DNA of 64,000 nt. Origin: Gammaproteobacteria bacterium. GTDB lineage: Bacteria > Pseudomonadota > Gammaproteobacteria > Steroidobacterales > Steroidobacteraceae. Each line of letters starts with the position of its first letter. Positions within the stretch are counted from its first letter, which is position 1. A program made the translations under genes and the position numbers. The stretch lies in contig JAJPKM010000044.1 of the NCBI GenBank assembly GCA_021323735.1, forward strand, positions 1-64,000, written 5' to 3'. Of this stretch, positions 43,336 through 52,574 are shown in pieces. The notes under the pieces were generated by a model, which saw nothing but the letters and a program-made list of their open reading frames with translations, was not told the DNA's origin and made no database searches.

Positions 43336-43909
43336 TGCCGCGCGAATGCATGTACGCGGCCAACGTCGCACGCGTATCCCCGGTGGCCGCGAAATTCACG
43401 GTGGAATCGTCGGTAGCACGGACGTTGAGTTCCAGCTTCTCGCTGGACGCCATTTGCTTCAGCATTTCCGCTGTCAGCTCGAAGTAGGCCGTCTGGCCCC
43501 AGGAAGCCACAGGCTGATACGCGCCTCGACCCAGTTGCGGCGCATCGATGGGCGTGAGCGTCCGCGTCGCGCCGTCGAGGACCAATGTGAGCGCCGAGGG
43601 CGACCGGATATCTACGATGGGCCGATCATTGCCGGGTGCGATATGAACCCACAGTCCGTAGACGATCGAGCCGCTTCGGTCCCATTCGACCGGCCCTAAA
43701 TAGGCAAAGCTGACTTTCTTGCCCAGGCTGTCCAGAAGATGCAGGCCGCCTTGATGAATGCTGGGCACGAGCTCTATCGGCTCCTTGAGGGAACCGACCG
43801 TCATGGCAGTTCGATCATCCAAATACTCAACGGGCTTGATGGAGGACGGCGGCGCGCACGCACCCAGGAGAACGACGCCAAGACTTGCGGGAATCCATAG
43901 CCTGCGCAT
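43322..43909 (-). CDS. Predicted lipoprotein, unknown function
   Basis: The 195-residue protein has a lipoprotein signal ending LLGAC (Cys at about 18). The mature part looks beta-rich and soluble, with no known motif. Its 3' end overlaps the transglycosylase remnant by 14 bp. It is divergent from the L,D-transpeptidase gene, so a cell-envelope role is possible but unproven. Confidence 0.7.
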   Translation of the reverse strand: MRRLWIPASLGVVLLGACAPPSSIKPVEYLDDRTAMTVGSLKEPIELVPSIHQGGLHLLDSLGKKVSFAYLGPVEWDRSGSIVYGLWVHIAPGNDRPIVDIRSPSALTLVLDGATRTLTPIDAPQLGRGAYQPVASWGQTAYFELTAEMLKQMASSEKLELNVRATDDSTVNFAATGDTRATLAAYMHSRGITAD

Positions 43910-43978
43910 ACCCTCCAGTATACCGGGACGTGAGCTGCGGCTAATTATTCAGTTGCCGCGACCGGGTATACTTTTGGT

Positions 43979-44512
43979 ATGGACAAGCGATTCAGCCGTA
44001 TTTGGGCGAAAACTCTCTGGATGTGTCTGTCGCTGGCGACGGCCATGGGTTGGATGAGCGACGCGTGGGCGGCCAATTCAGGCGCCTCGCTTGCCGATCG
44101 GGTCGTCGTCCATAAGGCGGAGCACAGGCTCTATCTATACAGCGGCGACCACCTTTTGGGCGTCTACAAGGTGGCGCTGGGACTGAGTCCGGTAGGGCAT
44201 AAGGAGAGAGAGCGCGACTTCAAAACGCCCGAGGGACGATATTTCCTCTCACGGCGCAACTCGCGCAGCGATTACTTCCTGTCCATTCAAGTGTCCTACC
44301 CGAACAAGCAGGACGAGCTGCGCGCGCGTAAGAACGGCTGGGCTCCGGGCGGTTCCATCATGATTCATGGCTACCCAAATTCACCGCATCATCCGTCGGG
44401 GTACTATGAGTCCAACGACTGGACCGACGGCTGCATAGCGCTGTCGAATGCCGACATGGTCGAAGTATGGATGCGCACGCAGGACAACATACCGATCGAC
44501 ATTTATCCATAA
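43979..44512 (+). CDS. L,D-transpeptidase (YkuD domain)
   Basis: The 177-residue protein has a signal peptide (about 1-31). The YkuD catalytic region runs HGYPNSPHHPSGYYESNDWTDGCIALSNADM, with the nucleophile Cys in TDGCIAL and the conserved His in MIHGYP. KAEHRLYLYSGDHLLGVYKVALG is the typical N-terminal strand set. It would make 3-3 cross-links or attach proteins to peptidoglycan. Start ATG 43979. Confidence 0.92.
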   Translation: MDKRFSRIWAKTLWMCLSLATAMGWMSDAWAANSGASLADRVVVHKAEHRLYLYSGDHLLGVYKVALGLSPVGHKERERDFKTPEGRYFLSRRNSRSDYFLSIQVSYPNKQDELRARKNGWAPGGSIMIHGYPNSPHHPSGYYESNDWTDGCIALSNADMVEVWMRTQDNIPIDIYP

Positions 44513-44579
44513 CCCGACATTCATGAACTACGAAAAAGCTCGAATCCACCGTTCATGAATAGTTCTGGCTAGGTGCTGC

Positions 44580-45965
44580 GTGGAAGCCTCGATTCTATCC
44601 TCAGACATGGTCGATGCGCGGGTGGCCCCCAAGGGTAGCTTGGAGCATCTTTCGCAGCAGGAAATCGCCAAGCTGCTCGATTCCGGCCAGGGTGGCCTCT
44701 ATCCCCTGTTCAGAAAATGCGCTCTCGCGGTGCTCAATTCCGGCAGCAAGATCGACGATGCCCGCCTGATATTCCAGAAGTACCGCGACTTCGATCTGCG
44801 CATCGTGCGTCAGGCCTGGGGCATCAAGCTCGAGATCAAGAATGCGCCCGCGGCGGCATTCGTCGACGGCGTCATGATCCGGGGCCTGAAGGATCACTTG
44901 TTCGCGGTGCTGCGCGATGTGGTGTACATCTCGAACGAGATCATGGAAAGCGGCCGCTATGACCTCAATTCCACCGGCGACATCACCAATGCGGTATTCC
45001 ATATTTTGCGCAACGCCCGGGTCCTGGAGTTGCAGGTGCGGCCCAATCTTGCGGTCTGTTGGGGCGGGCATTCCATACGCCGCTTCGAGTACGATTATAC
45101 GAAGAAGGTAGGCTACGAACTCGGCCTGCGCAGCTTGGACGTATGTACCGGCTGCGGTCCCGGCGCCATGAAAGGCCCGATGAAGGGCGCCACTATCGGC
45201 CATTCCAAACAACGCATTACCGACGGACGTTACCTCGGCATCACCGAACCCGGCATCATCGCTGCCGAGCCGCCCAACCCCATCGTGAGCCAACTGGTGA
45301 TCATGCCGGACATCGAAAAGCGGCTGGAAGCCTTCGTGCGCCTGGGTCACGGCATCGTGATTTTTCCCGGCGGTGCCGGGACTGCCGAGGAGATTCTGTA
45401 CTTGCTCGGCATTTTACTCGACCCCGCCAACCGGCAACTGCCTTTCCCCGTGGTGTTCACGGGGCCGGCCGACAGCGCCGAGTATTTCGAACAGATTCAC
45501 GACTTTGTAGGAGCCACCCTGGGGAGCGCCGCGCAGGCGCGCTACAAGGTCATTATCGACGATCCGGCCGGTGTCGCGCGCGCCATGGTGCAGGGCATGG
45601 CGGAAGTGCGCGACTATCGGCGCCAGGCGAGCGATTCTTACGGATTCAATTGGCTGCTGAAAATTCCCATCGAATTTCAGCAGCCGTTCGAGGTCACTCA
45701 CGACTCGATGCGGGCGCTGCGCCTGTCGCGCGATCAGCCGGTGCATGAGCGCGCCGCGAATTTACGGCGTGTGTTCTCGGGAATTGTCGCCGGCAACATC
45801 AAAGAGTACGGCGTCAACGCCATCGAACGTTTCGGGCCCTACGAAGTGGCGGGGGAGCCTGCCATCATGGAGCCGCTGGACAAATTGCTGCGCTCCTTCG
45901 TCGCCCAGGGGCGGATGAAATTCACCGGGGCTGAGTACAAACCCTGCTACCGACTCGTGGCATGA
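44580..45965 (+). CDS. ppnN: Nucleotide 5'-monophosphate nucleosidase PpnN
   Basis: The 461-residue LOG-family protein of the PpnN (YgdH) type hydrolyses nucleotide monophosphates to base and ribose phosphate, and in E. coli is stimulated by (p)ppGpp. The fold signature GYELGLRSLDVCTGCGPGAMKG and the PGGAGTAEE motif (about residue 260) are intact, with both flanking domains present. Start GTG 44580. The next gene overlaps its stop (ATGA). Confidence 0.93.
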   Translation: MEASILSSDMVDARVAPKGSLEHLSQQEIAKLLDSGQGGLYPLFRKCALAVLNSGSKIDDARLIFQKYRDFDLRIVRQAWGIKLEIKNAPAAAFVDGVMIRGLKDHLFAVLRDVVYISNEIMESGRYDLNSTGDITNAVFHILRNARVLELQVRPNLAVCWGGHSIRRFEYDYTKKVGYELGLRSLDVCTGCGPGAMKGPMKGATIGHSKQRITDGRYLGITEPGIIAAEPPNPIVSQLVIMPDIEKRLEAFVRLGHGIVIFPGGAGTAEEILYLLGILLDPANRQLPFPVVFTGPADSAEYFEQIHDFVGATLGSAAQARYKVIIDDPAGVARAMVQGMAEVRDYRRQASDSYGFNWLLKIPIEFQQPFEVTHDSMRALRLSRDQPVHERAANLRRVFSGIVAGNIKEYGVNAIERFGPYEVAGEPAIMEPLDKLLRSFVAQGRMKFTGAEYKPCYRLVA

Positions 45966-46666
45966 CGCAGGTGCTGCATATCCGCTATCGATTCGATTTG
46001 CCGGACGGCTCCGAGAAACATGTGGATTTGAAATTCGCGGCTGCGGACTTCCGACTCACCAATACGACGCCGGCCGAGCCCCCGTTCTGGACCGAGCTGA
46101 AGTTCAGCCAATGCGCGAATTGTCCCTTGGATGCGACCGTGCATGCGCGTTGTCCCGCCGCGCTGCACATGGTGCCGGCCGTGGAATCGCTCAAGGCTCT
46201 GGTTTCCTTCGACACCGTGGCGGTAACGGTGACGCAGGCGGAACGCACGGTGCATACGGAGACCACGGCTCAGCAAGCCATGAGTTCCGTGCTGGGATTG
46301 ATCATGGCAACCTCCGGTTGCCCATGGACGGATAGGCTGCGTCCCATGGCGCGCTTTCACCTGCCCTTTGCCAGCGAAGCGGAGACGGTATATCGAACCG
46401 TCGGCATGTTCCTGCTGGCGCGTGAGCTCGGCGCCGCGGGCCGCATGCCGGGCTATGCGGAACTTCGCGATCTGTATGAAAACCTGCACGTGGTCAATCG
46501 CGATATGGCACGCCGCCTCGGCGCGGCCACTCGCACCGATCCTGCGCGCAACGCCATGGCTTTGCTCGATTCTTATACGACCCTGTTGCCGGCGGCACTG
46601 GAATCCTCGCTCGAGGAGCTCAAGCCGTTGTTCGATGCCTGGCGGGTCGAGAATTCGTCTATTTAA
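45962..46666 (+). CDS. Conserved hypothetical protein with a Cys cluster
   Basis: The 234-residue product starts as a beta-rich N-terminal part (LHIRYRFDLPDGSEKHVDLKF) followed by FSQCANCPLDATVHARCPAA, a CxxC plus Cys arrangement that may bind metal. The C-terminal half is helical. I do not recognise a named family with certainty. The start overlaps the ppnN stop (ATGA), so it is translationally coupled to that gene. Confidence 0.75.
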   Translation: MTQVLHIRYRFDLPDGSEKHVDLKFAAADFRLTNTTPAEPPFWTELKFSQCANCPLDATVHARCPAALHMVPAVESLKALVSFDTVAVTVTQAERTVHTETTAQQAMSSVLGLIMATSGCPWTDRLRPMARFHLPFASEAETVYRTVGMFLLARELGAAGRMPGYAELRDLYENLHVVNRDMARRLGAATRTDPARNAMALLDSYTTLLPAALESSLEELKPLFDAWRVENSSI

Positions 46667-46803
46667 CTTACCGCGGCGCGCTATGAGAAGCGCATCCCAA
46701 TGCTCGTCGCCATTGCGCGACAGGGCCGGACGCGCGTGACACAGTTCCTGTCGAGAAGAGGGTGCGGCACTTACTGTCGCTCCCGTAGACAGAGGCACAC
46801 GAG

Positions 46804-46983
46804 ATGAGCGACGTCAAAAATCTTACTCGATACACCGGAGTGGACCGCAGGGCCCCTCGCGCCGACGGGGCAGTGGTCAAGACCGGCGGGCGCCATGCGG
46901 CGATCACCAACAGTCTTTACAACTGGCACAGCTACAAGAACTGGGCCGAAAAGGCTCGCGGAAACTTCGACGAGAAGAAGTAA
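46804..46983 (+). CDS. Small hypothetical protein (59 residues)
   Basis: ATG 46804 to TAA 46981-46983 encodes MSDVKNLTRYTGVDRRAPRA then a basic middle and YNWHSYKNWAEKARGNF. Third-position GC is high, and the frame is clean between two larger genes, so I believe it is real. The function is unknown. Confidence 0.6.
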   Translation: MSDVKNLTRYTGVDRRAPRADGAVVKTGGRHAAITNSLYNWHSYKNWAEKARGNFDEKK

Positions 46984-47006
46984 ACGACGCCCGAATCAGC
47001 GGCGCT

Positions 47007-47705
47007 TCATGCCGTGACGGGCAAGGCAGCGGCACCTTGGAGGGGATGTACTGATGCCTCCTTCGCCTTTAGCCAAGCCAACATCGGCTGCCAATCGGTA
47101 AGATCCTGCTCCACCAAGTGACGTTTCATTTCGTGAACGCCGACGCCCAGTTCGGCGCCGCGCACGTAGTTTTGCGAGTCCCTTAGGGTGGCGATCACGG
47201 GGATGCGCAAAGTTTCCAGGAAACGCATCAGCGACTGATAGATCACGGTATTGCGCTTGACGCGATTGGCCACTACGCCGATGCGATACTCATCGCGCCG
47301 CACCTTGGCGATCAGCAGCAAGTCGGCGATGCATTTGGAGCAGGCATGGATATCGATGTCGGAGGGCAGCACCGGCACGATAATGACATCGGCGGTCTTG
47401 GTCATGTCGGGCATGTCCTGGGCCGGCACCGCCGCGGGTGTATCGACGATGACATGCGCGGCCTCTGGAGGGATGCGCATCTGCCAGGCGCGGGTCATGC
47501 GCGAATTACGGTCGAATCCGGCAATGCCGTGGATCGGGGGCTGATCAGGACTGCGCTTTTTGAGCCAGCGGCTGCTGGAGGCCTGCGGATCGTTGTCTTG
47601 CAGCACCGGTCGGTCGCCAGAAATTGCAAAGTAACTGGCGAGATTGGTGGCTATCGTCGTTTTGCCCGAACCCCCCTTGGGATTCAGGACGAGAATGCGC
47701 TGCAT
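47007..47705 (-). CDS. ParA-like ATPase
   Basis: The product has 232 residues from ATG 47705. Deviant Walker A motif LNPKGGSGKTTIATNLA is at the very N-terminus, and VIVDTPAAVPAQDM is the Walker B region. No ParB partner is adjacent. Orphan ParA-like proteins of this short type may position chemotaxis, pilus or other complexes. The frame extends upstream to 47795 but ATG 47705 fits the family. Confidence 0.88.
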   Translation of the reverse strand: MQRILVLNPKGGSGKTTIATNLASYFAISGDRPVLQDNDPQASSSRWLKKRSPDQPPIHGIAGFDRNSRMTRAWQMRIPPEAAHVIVDTPAAVPAQDMPDMTKTADVIIVPVLPSDIDIHACSKCIADLLLIAKVRRDEYRIGVVANRVKRNTVIYQSLMRFLETLRIPVIATLRDSQNYVRGAELGVGVHEMKRHLVEQDLTDWQPMLAWLKAKEASVHPLQGAAALPVTA

Positions 47706-47814
47706 GTCGTCAGAGCCTACGCAGCCCCAGGCACCATAGCAAGTCGATGCCCTGCTCAAGGTTGTGATGCCACTCACGGTTAGCAACCTGAGCATGCACT
47801 TAGACTACCCGCCG

Positions 47815-47970
47815 ATGGAATGGATGTTACAAGTGGCCGACGAAGTAGATGATGCGGTCAGTGCCGTGCGGCTGTTCGCCCTGGGCTGGGGCGAGGAAAT
47901 CGGCCTCGTGCTTGCCGGCGGTGCCGCGGCCTGCGCCGTTTGCGTGGCCATGCTGCAGGGCATCGCCTAG
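47815..47970 (+). CDS. Small predicted membrane protein
   Basis: From ATG 47815 (or 47824) about 51 residues: VADEVDDAVSAVRLFALGWGEEIG then a hydrophobic helix (LVLAGGAAACAVCVAMLQG). It is a plausible single-helix membrane protein of unknown function. No ribosome binding site is clear. Confidence 0.45.
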   Translation: MEWMLQVADEVDDAVSAVRLFALGWGEEIGLVLAGGAAACAVCVAMLQGIA

Positions 47971-48060
47971 CAGTCTTGGAGCCCTCGCCGCGTGTCGCGC
48001 GGGGGTAATAAGGGCCGGATGCGAGGCGCCCGGCGGCGCGAAATCCTTTATCATGCCGGC

Positions 48061-48525
48061 ATGACCTCCAAACACCGTGCCTGCTCAAGTCTCCTCCTCC
48101 TCATCATTGCAATGACCGCGGCCTGCAGCGGCAAGTCCGCTGCGCCGAGTGCCGGCACAGCGGCGCCCGCGAGCGCGGTGACGTCGCTGCAGACCGTTAC
48201 GCTCAAGGACGGCACCGGAGCGGCGGTCGGCGGCGGGCAAATTGCCGTCGTGCAGTACACCGGTTGGCTCTACGAGGCCGGTGCGACCGACCACAAGGGG
48301 AAGGAGTTCGACAGCTCACGCAATGCCCGCCAGGCTTTCAAATTCCCCTTGGGAACCGGCTCTGTCATCAAGGGTTGGGACCAGGGCGTGGCGGGCATGA
48401 AGGTCGGCGAAAGCCGCCGGTTGGTAATTCCGCCTGAATTAGCCTACGGCGACAGCGGTGCGGGCGGGGTGATTCCGCCCGGGGCAACCCTGGTGTTCGA
48501 CGTCGAGCTCGTCGGCATCGAATAG
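48061..48525 (+). CDS. FKBP-type peptidyl-prolyl isomerase, lipoprotein
   Basis: The product has 154 residues from ATG 48061. A lipoprotein signal (about 1-22, IAMTAAC) precedes a low-complexity Ala/Ser/Pro linker and one FKBP domain: VVQYTGWLYEAG, FKFPLGTGSVIKGWDQGVAGMKVGESRRLVIPPELAYGD and FDVELVGI. It is predicted to act on periplasmic proteins. Confidence 0.92.
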   Translation: MTSKHRACSSLLLLIIAMTAACSGKSAAPSAGTAAPASAVTSLQTVTLKDGTGAAVGGGQIAVVQYTGWLYEAGATDHKGKEFDSSRNARQAFKFPLGTGSVIKGWDQGVAGMKVGESRRLVIPPELAYGDSGAGGVIPPGATLVFDVELVGIE

Positions 48526-48546
48526 GCGATTTGAAGGGGAATTTGA

Positions 48547-48570
48547 AGCGGCTGAGGTGCCTCAGCCGCT
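48547..48570. terminator. Hairpin between convergent FKBP and HU genes
   Basis: The perfect stem AGCGGCTGAGG/CCTCAGCCGCT lies between two convergent stops and may terminate both transcripts. U-runs are weak. Confidence 0.6.
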
Positions 48571-48590
48571 CCCAAAGGCCAGAACTTAAA

Positions 48591-48902
48591 TCAGTTCACG
48601 AACTCTTTCAGAGTTTTCAGTGCGGCGATACGCACTTTCTTGCTGGCCGGCTTGGCCTTGAACATCATTTTCTCGCCGTTGAAGGGATTGACACCCTCGC
48701 GCGCCTTGGTGGCGGGCTTCTTCACGACTTTCATCTTCAGTAGTCCGGGCAACGTGAACAAGCCGTGGCTTCTCAGGCTCTTCTTGATCGAGGCGCCAAG
48801 CGAGTCAAACACGGCCCCGACCTGCTTCTTTGAGAGCTCTGTTTCCTTCGAAATGGTAGCGAGAATTTCAGACTTGGTCGGTGCTGCATTCTTTTTCGCC
48901 AT
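48591..48902 (-). CDS. HU/IHF-family DNA-binding protein
   Basis: The product has 103 residues from ATG 48902 with AGGAG 8 nt upstream. KKNAAPTKSEILATISKETELSKKQVGAVFDSL matches the dimerisation helices. The DNA-binding arm is VKKPATKAREGVNPFNGEKM, with FKAKPASKKVRIAALK at the end. It is somewhat longer than HU (90) and lacks the classical RNPxTG, having GVNPFNG instead, so it is a HU-like paralog rather than the main HU. Confidence 0.9.
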   Translation of the reverse strand: MAKKNAAPTKSEILATISKETELSKKQVGAVFDSLGASIKKSLRSHGLFTLPGLLKMKVVKKPATKAREGVNPFNGEKMMFKAKPASKKVRIAALKTLKEFVN

Positions 48903-49149
48903 ATTTAATCTCCTAATGTTTTGCGAGTGCGGGCAGTGGGTGCCCCACGTGGGCACAATGCCCACTAGTTCAACTCGGCGCCGAAAATAACATAGAAAAA
49001 AGCCGATGTTTAGCGCAATTACGAAAAAAGATTTTTAAGCTCGATGCAGTTTGCGCTGGTTTTTCAGGCTTTCGCTCAGCCGGCGGTGCGATTCGCGCCG
49101 CGTGGCACTGCTTCGTTCGCAGTGATATCAGTCATGTACGAGGCGATGT

Positions 49150-49677
49150 TCAACGTAGTAACACTAAAAGTGCGCCGATGGCGATCGAAACCCAGAGCAC
49201 GGAAAAATCGATTTGTCCGATGCGCGGGATAGTGCGGCGAACGGGCTTTAAGATCGGTTCGCACAGTTGAGCGAGCAGCCGGATGCCCGGCGCGTAGCCG
49301 CCCGGGGAGACGAAACTCGTCAGCCAGTAGAGCAGCAGCGCGAACAAATAAACCCGCAGCACCAAACCCACGAGGTCGAGAAAGGCGATGCGTAGGAAAA
49401 CGACGACATCGCCGAAACCCCCTCCCGCCAGGGCCGACAAGATGAGCGTGCGCGTCGCGGCCACCAACAGCACGGCGACCACCGTGGCGGTGTCGATCTT
49501 ACCGATCGGGGGCAGCAGCTTACGCAGAGGCAATACGAGCCAGTTGGTGACGCGCACGATGGCATCGGCCATCGGATCGCGGAAATCGGCCCGTACCCAT
49601 TGAAACAGCAGCCGCAGCACGAAGGCGAGCAGCAGCAGCCACAGCAACATATCGACGATGTATCGGATCGCTTCCAT
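49150..49677 (-). CDS. yggT: YggT-family membrane protein
   Basis: The product has 175 residues from ATG 49677. Two YggT repeats, each with hydrophobic helices and an NWLVLPLRKLLPPIGKIDTATV or LCEPILKPVRRTIPRIGQIDFS motif. YggT proteins accompany proC and yggS in many genomes, with a proposed role in osmotic stress or cell division. It is 64 bp downstream of proC in the same direction. Confidence 0.92.
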   Translation of the reverse strand: MEAIRYIVDMLLWLLLLAFVLRLLFQWVRADFRDPMADAIVRVTNWLVLPLRKLLPPIGKIDTATVVAVLLVAATRTLILSALAGGGFGDVVVFLRIAFLDLVGLVLRVYLFALLLYWLTSFVSPGGYAPGIRLLAQLCEPILKPVRRTIPRIGQIDFSVLWVSIAIGALLVLLR

Positions 49678-49740
49678 ATTTACGCGCTTCGCGCGACCTT
49701 TCAACGGGGCCGATGCGGCCCCGACCGAAATCATATCAAT

Positions 49741-50571
49741 TCAAGGGTTGCCGAACTCGGCGGCGAGTTCGGCTGAACGGCGGTCGGCAGCGGCTACCGC
49801 GTGCGCAACGATAGCACGAAGACCCGCTGCATCAAGGACCTCCAGGGCCGCTGCGGTCGTGCCACCCTTGGAGGTAACCTGCTCACGCAGCGTGGCCAAG
49901 GAATCCCGGGACTGGCGGGCCATTTGCGCGGCGCCAAACGCCGTTTCCAAGGTCAGGCGGTGCGCAATGTCGGTGGGCAGTCCGCGTTCATGTGCGGCCG
50001 CCTCGAGCGCTTCCATAAACAAGAAAAAATAGGCAGGCCCGCTGCCTGACAGGGCGGTGACGGTATCCATCTGAGACTCGTGCTCCACCCACACCGTGGC
50101 GCTGACGGCGGCCATGAGATCCTCAGCCAATGCGCGATGCGCGGCGCCGACTCCGGCCGGTGCGTATAAGCCGGTTGCGCCGAAACCGTTGAGTGCCGGC
50201 CGGTTCGGCATGGTGCGAATGAGCGGAACGCGCGGTCCGAGCCAGCGTGTCAGCGATGCATGCGGGATGCCTGCCGCCACCGATATCAGCAGAGGTTCGG
50301 GTGAGGCGAGATGGGGTGCCAATCCCAGCGCAACGGCACGCATTTGCTGCGGTTTGACGGCGAGCACGACCACCTCGGCGCCTTGTACCGCACTTGGATT
50401 GTCCGGGGCCGTCTTGACCGCGTAGTCTCGCACCAGCCGCTGGAGTTGATCCGGGCTGGGATCGGCAACTACCAGCCGCTCCGCAGGCACACCGCGACGG
50501 GTCAAACCGCTGATCAGCGCGGCGGCCATGTTGCCCCCGCCGATGAATGCCAGCCGCCTTATATGATTCAT
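49741..50571 (-). CDS. proC: Pyrroline-5-carboxylate reductase ProC
   Basis: The 276-residue enzyme reduces pyrroline-5-carboxylate to proline with NAD(P)H. LAFIGGGNMAAALISGL is the Rossmann motif. VVVLAVKPQQM, RTMPNRPALNGFGATGLY and ALSGSGPAYFFLFMEALEAAA are family motifs, the last containing the dimer active-site helix. It lies in the yggS-proC-yggT order. Confidence 0.95.
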   Translation of the reverse strand: MNHIRRLAFIGGGNMAAALISGLTRRGVPAERLVVADPSPDQLQRLVRDYAVKTAPDNPSAVQGAEVVVLAVKPQQMRAVALGLAPHLASPEPLLISVAAGIPHASLTRWLGPRVPLIRTMPNRPALNGFGATGLYAPAGVGAAHRALAEDLMAAVSATVWVEHESQMDTVTALSGSGPAYFFLFMEALEAAAHERGLPTDIAHRLTLETAFGAAQMARQSRDSLATLREQVTSKGGTTAAALEVLDAAGLRAIVAHAVAAADRRSAELAAEFGNP

Positions 50572-50586
50572 GTCTTCCCCTTGCGA

Positions 50587-51279
50587 TCAGCGCGGTCCGA
50601 ACAGGGCGGTGCCGATGCGCACCAGCGTTGCTCCCTCGGCAATGGCGGACTCGAAATCCGCGCTCATGCCCATCGACAGTGTATCGAGCTTCAGCCCTCG
50701 AGCGTTCAGTTCCTGAAGTGCTACTTTAAGGCGGGCGAATACCGCGCGCTGGGCCTCAGGGCTCTCCTGCGGCGGGGGCAAGCACATGAGCCCGCGCAGC
50801 TTCAAGCGCGGCAGGCCGGCCACATGCCCCGCCAGATCAGCGAGGTCTCCGGGCGAGACGCCGCCTTTGGTCGGCTCAGGGTCAAGCGCCACCTGCAGGC
50901 AGACATTGAGCGGCGGCGCGTGAAACGGCCGCTGCTCGGAGAGCCGCCGAGCGATGTTCAAGCGGTCCACCCCGTGTACCCAGTCGAAGCGTTCGGCAAT
51001 TGGCCGTGTCTTGTTGGACTGGATACCGCCGATGAAATGCCATCTCAGCGTCAAATCCGTCAGCCGGTCCATTTTGGCCAGAGCTTCCTGCAAATAATTT
51101 TCGCCGAAATCCGTGACGCCGGCGATTGCGGCAAGGCGGGCGGATTCGGCAGTCTGTGTCTTGGTAACCGCGACCAAGGTCACCGTGGCGGGGTCTCGCC
51201 CGGCGGCCATGGCCGCATCGCGTATCCGAGAGCGGACTTGGTTCACATGAAGCATCAAATTCTGCGGACCAATTAACAT
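50587..51279 (-). CDS. yggS: PLP homeostasis protein (YggS/PROSC family)
   Basis: The product has about 230 residues from ATG 51279. VTLVAVTKTQ holds the PLP-binding Lys. FGENYLQEAL, WHFIGGIQSNKTRPI and the late LSMGMSADFESAIAEGATLVRIGTALFG follow. It binds PLP without catalysing a reaction and balances vitamin B6 pools. It is divergent from pilT, which starts about 65 bp away. Confidence 0.92.
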   Translation of the reverse strand: MLIGPQNLMLHVNQVRSRIRDAAMAAGRDPATVTLVAVTKTQTAESARLAAIAGVTDFGENYLQEALAKMDRLTDLTLRWHFIGGIQSNKTRPIAERFDWVHGVDRLNIARRLSEQRPFHAPPLNVCLQVALDPEPTKGGVSPGDLADLAGHVAGLPRLKLRGLMCLPPPQESPEAQRAVFARLKVALQELNARGLKLDTLSMGMSADFESAIAEGATLVRIGTALFGPR

Positions 51280-51343
51280 ATTGGGTGACGACACCCTCTT
51301 ATATACTGCTGGTGGCTCGAACCAGCCGAATTAGGAGCCGTTA

Positions 51344-52384
51344 ATGGCGGTTGATATCGCACAGCTTCTCGCCTTTGCGGTGAAGAACAATGCGTCGGAC
51401 TTGCATCTGTCGGCGGGTGTCCCGCCGATGATCCGCGTCGACGGCGACATGAAGCGCATCAACATGCCCGCCCTGGTGCACAAGGAGGTGCACAGCATGG
51501 TGTACGACATCATGAACGACAAGCAGCGCAAGGCGTTCGAAGAATTCTACGAGACCGACTTTTCGTTCGAGATCCCCAAGCTGGCGCGTTTTCGTGTCAA
51601 CGCCTTCAATCAAAATCGCGGTGCCGGAGCGGTGTTCCGCAATATTCCGTCCACCATTCTGTCGCTGGACGAGTTGAACGCCCCCAAGACTTTCAAAGAC
51701 CTATGCATGCTTCCCCGCGGCTTGGTGCTGGTTACCGGACCCACCGGGTCCGGTAAGTCCACCACTCTGGCCGGTATGGTCAATCACTGCAACGACAACC
51801 GGCCGGACCACATTATAACCATCGAGGATCCGATCGAGTTCGTGCATGAAAGCAAGCGTTGTCTGGTCAATCAGCGCGAAGTGCATCGGGATACCTTGGG
51901 CTTCAGCGAGGCGCTGAGATCAGCGCTGCGCGAGGACCCCGACGTGGTGCTGGTCGGCGAAATGCGGGACCTGGAGACAATTCGTTTGGCCTTGACCGCG
52001 GCGGAAACCGGGCATTTGGTGTTCGGCACCCTGCATACCAGTTCCGCGGCCAAAACCATCGATCGTATCGTCGATGTGTTCCCCGCGGCGGAAAAGGACA
52101 TGGTCCGCGCCATGATGTCCGAGAGCTTGAGAGCGGTAATTTCGCAGACCTTGATGAAGCGCGTCGGCGGCGGCCGTATTGCAGCGCATGAAATCATGAT
52201 AGGCACGCCGGCCATCCGTAACTTGATTCGCGAGGGCAAGATCGCTCAAATGTATTCCGCCATTCAAACCGGCCAGGGCCAGGGCATGCAAACCCTTGAC
52301 CAATGTCTGCAGGAGCTGGTGACGAAAGGTGTCGTCAGCCGTGAAGAAGCGAAGTACAAGGCGCAGAACAAGGACTCTATTTAG
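51344..52384 (+). CDS. pilT: Type IV pilus retraction ATPase PilT
   Basis: The 346-residue hexameric ATPase depolymerises type IV pili. AVKNNASDLHLSAGVPPMIRVDGD is the start of the N-terminal domain. The Walker A is GPTGSGKST (about 130-137), with atypical Walker B VLVGEMRDLETI and the His box TGHLVFGTLHT. The C-terminal AIRNLIREGK is the AIRNLIRE motif diagnostic of PilT. Ribosome binding site AGGAG precedes ATG 51344. Confidence 0.96.
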   Translation: MAVDIAQLLAFAVKNNASDLHLSAGVPPMIRVDGDMKRINMPALVHKEVHSMVYDIMNDKQRKAFEEFYETDFSFEIPKLARFRVNAFNQNRGAGAVFRNIPSTILSLDELNAPKTFKDLCMLPRGLVLVTGPTGSGKSTTLAGMVNHCNDNRPDHIITIEDPIEFVHESKRCLVNQREVHRDTLGFSEALRSALREDPDVVLVGEMRDLETIRLALTAAETGHLVFGTLHTSSAAKTIDRIVDVFPAAEKDMVRAMMSESLRAVISQTLMKRVGGGRIAAHEIMIGTPAIRNLIREGKIAQMYSAIQTGQGQGMQTLDQCLQELVTKGVVSREEAKYKAQNKDSI

Positions 52385-52394
52385 TGCGCGGTGC

Positions 52395-52574
52395 GCACCC
52401 TTTCAACGGGGTTCGCGCAAAGGCGCGAACCCCGATCTTGGGGCGGCGCGCCGGGCACGCCGGAAGATATTAGGAGGCGCTACGTGCAACCTTCCCACGA
52501 GGTTCGCGCAGAGCCGAGAACCCCGACCATGAGGCAGCGCGCTGGGAGCGCCGCCGGTAGATAGAGGACGAACT
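52395..52574 (+). repeat. Two tandem copies of a 91-bp hairpin leader between pilT and pilU
   Basis: Copy 1 (from 52395) and copy 2 (from 52486) share GGTTCGCGCA...GAACCCCGA and a GC-rich second half. In copy 1 the first arm pair makes a perfect 11-bp stem (52408-52418 with 52423-52433). Each copy ends with a Shine-Dalgarno plus start codon: AGGAGG before GTG 52484 in copy 1 and AGAGGA before the pilU ATG in copy 2. The GTG opens a 26-codon ORF that stops just before pilU. Confidence 0.75.
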
